This document shows, piece after piece, positions 1-3,961 of a DNA stretch of 6,001 bases (position 1 is its first letter; each line of letters opens with the position of its first letter). Made by a program: the position numbers and the translations under genes. Under the pieces are notes generated by a model. It made no database searches and had not been told where the DNA came from. It was given only the letters and a program-made list of their open reading frames with translations. The DNA is taken from NCBI GenBank assembly GCA_900557385.1, contig USSP01000115.1, positions 1 through 6,001 of the forward strand, given 5' to 3'. This DNA comes from an uncultured Lachnospiraceae bacterium (lineage in GTDB: Bacteria > Bacillota > Clostridia > Lachnospirales > Lachnospiraceae).

Positions 1-164
1 ATAAATTTGATATAGAAGCGGACTTTGAACGGCAGATCGTAGAAGGAAAGATACAATGCAAGGGGCGCATCCGCCTGGCAACGGTGGGCATCCTGGCATT
101 GCAGATATATGGAAATAAGGAATTGCGAGAACTCATTAATAAATGGAAGCAGGAGGAAAACTGA
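1..164 (+). CDS. DUF2953 domain protein (YtfI-like), C-terminal end only
   Basis: The last 53 codons of a gene that begins before the window, in the frame whose first full codon is at base 3 and whose stop is TGA at 162-164. The visible tail reads as a short basic stretch, then GRIRLATVGILALQIYGNKE and a charged end. A G-(K/R)-I-R-L motif followed by a hydrophobic segment close to the C-terminus is what I know from DUF2953 proteins, the family of B. subtilis YtfI. YtfI is encoded directly before ytfJ there, so the position beside gerW supports the call. The stop codon shares one base with the gerW ATG (TGATG), indicating translational coupling in one operon. Biochemical function is unknown for the family. 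Only the tail is visible, so the identification rests on a short motif plus synteny. Confidence 0.72.
   Translation, partial: KFDIEADFERQIVEGKIQCKGRIRLATVGILALQIYGNKELRELINKWKQEEN
151..156 (+). promoter_or_regulatory. Shine-Dalgarno site that fixes the gerW start
   Basis: A perfect AGGAGG lies 7 nt before the ATG at 164, inside the last codons of the DUF2953 gene. It selects this ATG over the in-frame upstream ATG at 143, which has no purine-rich sequence before it and would add seven residues. Confidence 0.85.
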
Positions 165-562
165 TGGCAGACAATAACATGAACAGCATCGTAGAATCGT
201 TATTAAAAGGAATGAACTCGGTTCTTACTACCAAAACGGTGGTAGGAGAGGCAACGACAGTGGGCGATACCATTATTTTGCCTCTGGTGGATGTGACCTT
301 TGGCGTGGGTGCAGGCGCATCTGCAGGAGAAAAGAAAAATGGCGGTGGTGGCGGCCTGGGCGGAAAGATGACTCCCAGTGCAGTACTGGTTATCAAAAAC
401 GGTTCCACCAAGCTGGTGAATGTCCGTAACCAGGATGCGATGACCAAGGTGCTTGACATGATTCCTGATATTGTAGATAAGTTCACAACCAAAAAGGACG
501 AGATGATTCCCGATGATGCAGCCGTGGACATCGCTTTTCCGGAGAAGGAACAGGAACAGTAA
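164..562 (+). CDS. gerW: GerW family sporulation protein (YtfJ)
   Basis: A protein of 132 residues, normal for the YtfJ/GerW family. In B. subtilis, YtfJ is a spore protein linked to germination and needed for proper working of the cortex-lytic enzyme SleB (family knowledge). Visible here: an N-terminal helix-like segment with the family-type beginning IVESLLKGMNSV (residues 9-20); a stretch with TVVGEATTVGDTIILPLVDV (25-44); the signature VTFGVGAGASAGE (44-56); a flexible Gly-rich insert (about 60-68); a hydrophobic strand SAVLVIKNGS (72-81); and an amphipathic helix NQDAMTKVLDMIPDIVDKF (89-107). There is no signal peptide or obvious transmembrane segment. It is coupled to the upstream DUF2953 gene by a TGATG overlap and has a perfect ribosome binding site. 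The acidic end, rich in Glu and Gln, is poorly conserved in such proteins. Family assignment is confident; the precise spore role in this organism is inferred. Confidence 0.93.
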   Translation: MADNNMNSIVESLLKGMNSVLTTKTVVGEATTVGDTIILPLVDVTFGVGAGASAGEKKNGGGGGLGGKMTPSAVLVIKNGSTKLVNVRNQDAMTKVLDMIPDIVDKFTTKKDEMIPDDAAVDIAFPEKEQEQ

Positions 563-617
563 CCAAAAGGAAGAACCGGCATAAGCTATCTATAAGAATG
601 AGTGCAACGGTGGCATT

Positions 618-758
618 ATGGGAAGAATGGGCGGTTTTATCTGTTTCTGGATTGCAGTAGGAATTCTGGTGATGTTACTGGTGTCGGATGTGATTATCGG
701 AGTGATTCTCATTTTTATGTTGCTTTTGCTTTGGTATAATTTGTGTTTTTGTAAGTAA
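618..758 (+). CDS. Small hydrophobic membrane protein of 46 residues, unknown function
   Basis: ATG at 618, TAA at 756-758. The product starts MGRMGGF, is then almost wholly hydrophobic from residue 7 to 44, and ends in NLCFCK. A Ser-Asp pair at residues 23-24 splits the hydrophobic region into two segments (about 8-22 and 25-42), which could be a short hairpin of two membrane spans or one long span. Three cysteines are present (9, 43, 45), two of them near the C-terminus. It sits 55 nt after gerW and 12 nt before the J-domain gene on the same strand, filling a gap that otherwise has no gene. The ribosome binding site is weak: GGTGG at 609-613, 4 nt before the ATG. An alternative start is Met4 at 627. 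I do not recognise a named family. That it is a gene is inferred from its hydrophobic composition, position and the tight spacing to the next gene. Confidence 0.62.
   Translation: MGRMGGFICFWIAVGILVMLLVSDVIIGVILIFMLLLLWYNLCFCK
732..740 (+). promoter_or_regulatory. Possible extended -10 promoter before the J-domain gene
   Basis: TGGTATAAT matches the extended -10 consensus (TGnTATAAT) and lies 30 nt before the ATG at 771, inside the end of the small membrane-protein gene. The -35 position, 17 bp upstream, reads only TTTTTA. It could give the J-domain gene its own transcript, but AT-rich Tyr/Asn codons can create the motif by chance. Confidence 0.3.
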
Positions 759-770
759 TGCGGGGCGGGA

Positions 771-1316
771 ATGAACAGAGAAAAAATCACCTTTCATGGG
801 GTGGAGAGCTATACCAGCTATGAGAAAATGGAAGAACTCAAGGCATGGCTTTTCAAGGAAAATGTTCGGGTTGAAGCGTTGAAGCAGGAACTGGAAGAAC
901 GAACTACCAGGATTGAGGAGAAAGAAACAGACCTCAATATTATGCATCAACGTCTTATGATGGAGCAGAAACGACTGAAGGAGGACAATCTGTTTTTTGA
1001 AAAGAAGCTTGCCATATTACAGGATGGTTTCCGGCAGCTGGATATGGATAAGCGGAAATTTGAAAAAGACAGGCAGCTTTTTGAAGAACGGGCAGAGCAG
1101 GAACGAACGCGGGATGTCTATGGCTACGGGACAGCACAGATAGAAGGCGGTCTGTTCGGAGGAGTCAACAGTCTGCTTGCACTTAAGAAAAGATATAAGG
1201 ATCTCATGAAAATTTACCATCCGGACAATTTGTGCGGAGATCATGAGATGGTTAAGCAGATCAATGCAGAGTATGAGCGGTTGAGGGACGAATATGAATA
1301 CCGTAACATTATATGA
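771..1316 (+). CDS. Coiled-coil protein with a C-terminal J-domain
   Basis: 181 residues. Residues about 18-112 are highly charged (Lys, Glu, Arg, Gln) with spaced Leu, Met and Phe, as expected of a long helical coiled coil. A short Gly/Tyr-rich linker (about 116-131, VYGYG...GGLFGG) leads to a J-domain at about 133-176. There LKKRYKDLMKIYHPD (138-152) carries the HPD triad (150-152) that in J-proteins stimulates the ATPase of DnaK/Hsp70, followed by the helix-III-like VKQINAEYERLRDEYE (161-176). The J-domain is at the C-terminus, with no Gly/Phe region or zinc finger, so this is a class C J-protein and not DnaJ itself. There is no signal peptide or membrane span. The ATG at 771 follows GGGGCGGGA, a G-rich but imperfect ribosome binding site placed very close to the start; the next in-frame Met is residue 20. 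The gene lies 12 nt after the membrane miniprotein and probably belongs to the gerW transcript. Client or localisation role is unknown; the DnaK link is inferred from the HPD motif. Confidence 0.85.
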   Translation: MNREKITFHGVESYTSYEKMEELKAWLFKENVRVEALKQELEERTTRIEEKETDLNIMHQRLMMEQKRLKEDNLFFEKKLAILQDGFRQLDMDKRKFEKDRQLFEERAEQERTRDVYGYGTAQIEGGLFGGVNSLLALKKRYKDLMKIYHPDNLCGDHEMVKQINAEYERLRDEYEYRNII

Positions 1317-1338
1317 GACAGAAGAGTGGGACTGGTAT

Positions 1339-1377
1339 AAAAAAAGGACTCGATTTTCATCGAGTCCTTTGCTTTTG
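1339..1377. terminator. Bidirectional intrinsic terminator between the J-protein gene and rpmB
   Basis: An 11-bp perfect stem, AAAGGACTCGA (1343-1353) with TCGAGTCCTTT (1360-1370), encloses the loop TTTTCA; a further T-A pair can shorten the loop to four bases. Read on the minus strand the stem runs into seven consecutive T (complement of 1339-1345), an excellent terminator for rpmB, whose stop codon lies 14 nt before the stem. Read on the plus strand it is followed by GCTTTTG, a weaker T tract, and terminates the gerW/J-protein transcript that stops at 1316. Confidence 0.93.
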
Positions 1378-1383
1378 AACGTA

Positions 1384-1569
1384 TTAAGCTCTTTCAACTA
1401 AACCGCTTCTTAAGCAGCTGGAGCAAACGTGCATTCTCTTCGGAGTACCATTAACATTGCATTTAACGCTTCTGATATTGGAATTCCAGATTCTGTTAGA
1501 TCTTCTATGAGAATGGCTCACGTTGTTACCAAAATGAACGCCCTTACCACAAATATCACATTTTGCCAT
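1384..1569 (-). CDS. rpmB: 50S ribosomal protein L28 (bL28), zinc-ribbon form
   Basis: 61 residues, standard for L28. The protein begins MAKCDICGKG and contains VSHSHRRSNRIWN (18-30), the basic rRNA-binding part of the family, then KCNVNGTPKRMHVCSSCLRSG (36 to 56). Cys4, Cys7, Cys49 and Cys52 form two CxxC pairs, the zinc-binding version of L28; many bacteria carry cysteine-free copies that are induced under zinc shortage, so this is the standard zinc-dependent form. Cys37 is an extra cysteine outside the two pairs. The start is the ATG at 1569, not the upstream GTG at 1578, because that GTG lies within the Shine-Dalgarno sequence. The gene is a single-gene unit, convergent with the J-protein gene and divergent from asp23. 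The same rpmB-asp23-fakA divergent order occurs in many Firmicutes. Very confident. Confidence 0.97.
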   Translation of the reverse strand: MAKCDICGKGVHFGNNVSHSHRRSNRIWNSNIRSVKCNVNGTPKRMHVCSSCLRSGLVERA

Positions 1570-1575
1570 TGTCTG

Positions 1576-1584
1576 CACCTCCTT
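1576..1584 (-). promoter_or_regulatory. Strong ribosome binding site of rpmB
   Basis: On the minus strand AAGGAGGTG is a nine-base match to the 16S rRNA 3' tail and lies 6 nt before the ATG at 1569. It decides the start codon and fits a highly translated ribosomal protein gene. Confidence 0.92.
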
Positions 1585-1588
1585 GGCG

Positions 1589-1638
1589 ACGCAACCGCGT
1601 GTATACTGTTTTTCCTTTCATGACGGCATACTTTGCCG
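1589..1638 (-). promoter_or_regulatory. Leader of rpmB mRNA with two small hairpins
   Basis: The transcribed leader can form CGGCA-AAGTA-TGCCG (1638 down to 1624, 5-bp stem and 5-nt loop). Nearer the gene it can form ACGC-GGTT-GCGT (1600 down to 1589, 4-bp stem), which ends 4 nt before the ribosome binding site. Neither is followed by a U tract, so they are not terminators. They might take part in autogenous control of L28, but no known leader motif is recognised. Confidence 0.35.
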
Positions 1639-1651
1639 ACACAACAGTAGT

Positions 1652-1680
1652 ATGATAGCAGATATCCGATGAGATTGCAA
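1652..1680 (-). promoter_or_regulatory. Candidate sigma-A promoter of rpmB
   Basis: On the minus strand the -35 element TTGCAA (1680 to 1675) and the -10 element TATCAT (1657 to 1652) are separated by exactly 17 bp. Matches to consensus are 4 of 6 and 5 of 6. Transcription would start near 1645, giving a leader of about 75 nt before the ATG at 1569. Confidence 0.55.
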
Positions 1681-1695
1681 GCATAAATTAATAGT

Positions 1696-1716
1696 AAAAA
1701 TAAAATTCTTATTTTT
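1696..1716. repeat. AT-rich inverted repeat between the divergent promoters
   Basis: AAAAATAA (1696-1703) and TTATTTTT (1709-1716) are perfect inverted copies separated by AATTC. The A and T tracts lie about 40-60 bp upstream of both predicted start sites (rpmB near 1645, asp23 near 1756), where RNA polymerase UP elements sit. It could serve both promoters as UP element or be a regulator site; it could also be chance in AT-rich spacer DNA. Confidence 0.4.
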
Positions 1717-1720
1717 CGTA

Positions 1721-1759
1721 TTCCCTTTTCTTGACGAACAGGGTATAATGGACGAGAAT
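1721..1759 (+). promoter_or_regulatory. Candidate sigma-A promoter(s) of the asp23-fakA-recG operon
   Basis: A perfect -10 TATAAT lies at 1744-1749. A good -35, TTGACG at 1731-1736, is only 7 bp away and cannot pair with it. Two readings fit 17-bp spacing: TTCCCT (1721-1726) with TATAAT, or TTGACG with GAGAAT (1754-1759, 4 of 6). Either gives a start near 1756-1766 and a leader of about 60-70 nt. Overlapping promoters are possible. That a promoter is here is well supported; which pair is used is not. Confidence 0.6.
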
Positions 1760-1790
1760 GGTTACTGATATGTAATGAAAAGTAACAAGT

Positions 1791-1805
1791 GTGCGCTTCG
1801 GCGCG
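1791..1805 (+). promoter_or_regulatory. UUCG-tetraloop hairpin in the asp23 leader
   Basis: GCGC-TTCG-GCGC (stems 1793-1796 and 1801-1804) forms a short stem closed by the exceptionally stable C(UUCG)G tetraloop, extendable by a U-G pair. It ends about 10 nt before the GGAG ribosome binding site at 1815. No T tract follows, so it is not a terminator. It may protect or shape the leader. Confidence 0.45.
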
Positions 1806-1814
1806 GAAAGGTAT

Positions 1815-1818
1815 GGAG
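1815..1818 (+). promoter_or_regulatory. Ribosome binding site that suggests the asp23 start
   Basis: GGAG lies 7 nt before the ATG at 1826. The in-frame ATG at 1775 and the later ATGs at 1841 and 1853 have no comparable purine-rich sequence at the right distance. Confidence 0.65.
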
Positions 1819-1825
1819 TAGGAAT

Positions 1826-2185
1826 ATGAAAGGTTCTTCAATGAATACACATATGGGAAATATTGTAATCAACAACGAAGTGATCGCTCAGTATGCAGGC
1901 GCTGTTGCCATGGAATGCTTCGGCATTGTGGGAATGGCCGGCATCAATATGAAGGATGGTCTGGTGAAACTTCTTAAGAAGGACAGTATTACCAGAGGGA
2001 TCAGCGTAACCCTTCATAACAACAAACTGATTCTGGACTTCCATGTCATTGTGGCATATGGAGTAAGTATTCTTGCTGTTTCGGAAAACCTGATCAGTAA
2101 TGTACGTTATAAAGTAGAAGAATTCACCGGCATGGACATTGAGAAAATCAATATCTATGTGGAAGGTGTCAGAGTAATTGATTAA
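1826..2185 (+). CDS. Asp23/Gls24 family protein (YloU-like, DUF322)
   Basis: 119 residues from the ATG at 1826, typical for the short YloU branch of Asp23/Gls24 proteins. The family is alkaline-shock/envelope-stress related; staphylococcal Asp23 lies at the membrane through partners. Landmarks: MGNIVINNEVIAQYAGAVAMECFG runs from residue 10, followed by IVGMAG, a middle region IRGISVTLHNN-like with strand LILDFHVIVAYGVSILAVSENL, and the end KVEEFTGMDIEKINIYVEGVRV, the usual beta-strand close of the family. No signal peptide or membrane segment is visible. Starting at 1775 would add a basic stretch (SNKCALRRGKVWSR) encoded by the leader hairpin, so it is unlikely. The stop codon overlaps the fakA ribosome binding site (TAAGGAGG), which couples the two genes; Asp23-like and FakA-like genes are neighbours in most Firmicutes. 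Family is sure; cellular role is not established here. Confidence 0.93.
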   Translation: MKGSSMNTHMGNIVINNEVIAQYAGAVAMECFGIVGMAGINMKDGLVKLLKKDSITRGISVTLHNNKLILDFHVIVAYGVSILAVSENLISNVRYKVEEFTGMDIEKINIYVEGVRVID

Positions 2186-2190
2186 GGAGG
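2184..2190 (+). promoter_or_regulatory. Ribosome binding site that sets a GTG start for fakA
   Basis: AAGGAGG overlaps the asp23 stop codon and lies 8 nt before the GTG at 2199. The in-frame TTG at 2178 precedes the site itself and cannot use it, so the GTG is the start. Confidence 0.88.
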
Positions 2191-2198
2191 ATTTACCA

Positions 2199-3929
2199 GT
2201 GGATATCGTTACAACAATCGATGCTAAGATGCTGACCAGGATGTTCTTAGCCGGTGCGAAAAATCTGGAAGCAAAAAAAGAATGGATCAATGAGTTGAAT
2301 GTGTTCCCGGTACCGGATGGAGATACCGGAACCAATATGACAATGACCATTATGTCTGCAGCAAAGGAGGTTTCTTCTCTGGAAGCAATGGGTGACATCA
2401 CCATGCAGACTCTCTGCAAGGCAATCTCTTCCGGATCCTTACGTGGAGCAAGAGGAAATTCCGGCGTTATTCTTTCCCAGCTGTTCAGAGGATTCACGAA
2501 AGTTGCTGCTGCAGAGGAAACTCTGGATGTGGCGAAGCTTGCGGTGGCTGTAGAGAAGGCTGTGGAGACAGCTTACAAAGCAGTTATGAAGCCGAAGGAG
2601 GGTACCATTTTAACGGTAGCCAAATATGGTGCTTTAAAGGCGAGAGAACTCGCAGATGCCGGCGAGACAGATATCACGGTATTTATCGACGAAGTGATTA
2701 AAGCATCCGATGATGCATTGGAGAAAACGCCGGAGATGCTGCCGGTACTGAAACAGGCAGGCGTGGTAGATTCCGGTGGACAGGGTCTGATGCAGGTATT
2801 AAAGGGCGCTTTTGATGCATTCCAGGGAAAAGAACTGGATCTTAGCATTTCCCCGTCCACGCCTACAGCATCTGCACCTGCCATGAACTATGAGGCACAG
2901 GCCAATGCGGATATTAAATTTGGTTATTGTACCGAGTTTATTATTCTATTGAACAAAAACTTTAATATTAAAACCGAACTGGATTTTAAGGCTTATCTGG
3001 AATCCATTGGTGATTCGATTGTGGTAGTAGCAGACGACGAGATCGTGAAGGTACATGTACATACCAATGATCCCGGACTGGCTATTCAGAAGGCATTGCT
3101 TTATGGTGCGCTTTCCAATATGAAGATTGATAACATGCGGATGGAGCATCAGGAAAAATTGTTCAAGATGAATGGAGACAAGCCACAGGAGATCGAGACC
3201 AAGATCAGTGGCAATGCTACCGTACAGACAGCCTCCCATACACCGGAACCGGAAGTGCCTGCAGAGAAAAAAGAGGCAGGATTTATCTCCGTATCCGTAG
3301 GGGATGGGATCAAAGAGATCTTTGAGCAGTTAGGGGTAGATTACATCATTGAGGGTGGTCAGCCCCTGATCCCCATTACTGCCGATATGTTGGATGCGAT
3401 TGATAAGGTGAATGCAGAGACAATCTACATTCTTCCGAATAACAAAAACATCATTCTTGCAGCAAATCAGGCACAGTCCCTGGTAGAAGATAAGAAAATC
3501 GTAGTGATTCCTACCAAAACGGTTCCTCAGGGAATTACTGCAGTGATCAATTATGTACCGGATCTGTCTGTAGAGGAAAATACGGCTGCAATGACAGAGG
3601 AAATCAGCCGTGTGAAGACCGGACAGGTCACCTATGCAGTTCGTGACACCACCATTGATGACAAGGTAATCAAACAGGGTGACTACATGGGAATTGGTGA
3701 CAAGGGAATCCTTTCTGTGGGAAGAGATTTGGATACCATCACCAGAGCTATGGTAGATGCGATGATGGATGACGAGGCTGAGTTGGTCAGCATTTACTAT
3801 GGTGCCGAAATTGACGAGAAGGATGCAGAAAAACTGACTGCAGAGCTTTCTGAGAAATATCCTGACTGTGATGTAGAATTACAGTATGGTGGACAGCCTA
3901 TTTATTACTACATTATTTCTGTGGAGTAG
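2199..3929 (+). CDS. fakA: Fatty acid kinase ATP-binding subunit FakA (DAK2/DhaL domain, YloV-like)
   Basis: 576 residues from the GTG at 2199; FakA/YloV proteins are usually about 550. FakA phosphorylates a fatty acid held by a FakB (DegV-family) partner, giving acyl-phosphate for phospholipid synthesis (family knowledge, best studied in Staphylococcus aureus). N-terminal DhaL/DAK2 kinase domain, about 8-206: NVFPVPDGDTGTNM (34-47), whose aspartates 40 and 42 match the metal-binding ones of DhaL; SGSLRGARGNSGVILSQLFRG around 78-98; and VVDSGGQGL (189-197), nucleotide-binding glycine motifs. Middle domain, about 238-325: FGYCTEF with Cys244 and KVHVHTNDPG with His286 and His288, resembling the Cys/HxH zinc site described in FakA structures. 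A Pro/Glu/Ala-rich linker (about 330-358) leads to the C-terminal DegV-like domain (about 360-576), the FakB-facing part. No fakB is in the window, which is normal, as FakB genes are often elsewhere. Soluble, cytoplasmic. Confidence 0.93.
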   Translation: MDIVTTIDAKMLTRMFLAGAKNLEAKKEWINELNVFPVPDGDTGTNMTMTIMSAAKEVSSLEAMGDITMQTLCKAISSGSLRGARGNSGVILSQLFRGFTKVAAAEETLDVAKLAVAVEKAVETAYKAVMKPKEGTILTVAKYGALKARELADAGETDITVFIDEVIKASDDALEKTPEMLPVLKQAGVVDSGGQGLMQVLKGAFDAFQGKELDLSISPSTPTASAPAMNYEAQANADIKFGYCTEFIILLNKNFNIKTELDFKAYLESIGDSIVVVADDEIVKVHVHTNDPGLAIQKALLYGALSNMKIDNMRMEHQEKLFKMNGDKPQEIETKISGNATVQTASHTPEPEVPAEKKEAGFISVSVGDGIKEIFEQLGVDYIIEGGQPLIPITADMLDAIDKVNAETIYILPNNKNIILAANQAQSLVEDKKIVVIPTKTVPQGITAVINYVPDLSVEENTAAMTEEISRVKTGQVTYAVRDTTIDDKVIKQGDYMGIGDKGILSVGRDLDTITRAMVDAMMDDEAELVSIYYGAEIDEKDAEKLTAELSEKYPDCDVELQYGGQPIYYYIISVE

Positions 3930-3953
3930 TGTGAAAATCATTTTTTCTCACGC
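3929..3953 (+). other. Imperfect hairpin in the fakA-recG spacer
   Basis: GTGTGAAAA (3929-3937) can pair with TTTCTCACGC (3944-3953), leaving one bulged C and one G-U pair around a six-base loop. It begins in the last base of the fakA stop codon and ends 8 nt before the recG ATG. There is no T run after it, so it is a poor terminator and transcription probably continues into recG. It may affect recG translation, which lacks a good ribosome binding site. Confidence 0.35.
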
Positions 3954-3961
3954 AAAGTGCA

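Noticed and set aside
348..368. Gly-rich run in gerW as a possible repeat or phase-variable tract
   Set aside because: The codons are mixed GGC/GGT triplets with no long identical unit, and a flexible glycine insert is ordinary in this family.
136..582. Minus-strand open frame of 148 codons opposite gerW
   Set aside because: It mirrors gerW, its Pro/Phe runs come from reading the Gly-rich gerW codons backwards, and there is no ribosome binding site or family match.
1017..1397. Minus-strand frame opposite the J-protein gene and terminator
   Set aside because: It would have to read through the rpmB terminator and overlaps both rpmB and the J-protein gene; no motif is visible.
1570..1578. Upstream GTG start for rpmB that adds three residues
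   Set aside because: The GTG is part of the Shine-Dalgarno sequence, and L28 proteins begin at the MAKCDICGK position.
1570..1825. Possible T-box, riboswitch or small RNA between rpmB and asp23
   Set aside because: No T-box specifier/antiterminator sequence, known riboswitch core or intrinsic terminator is present; only small hairpins and promoters are seen.
1838..2497. Minus-strand open frame of 219 codons opposite asp23 and fakA
   Set aside because: It spans two well-supported plus-strand genes, shows no recognisable domain and is explained by their codon pattern.
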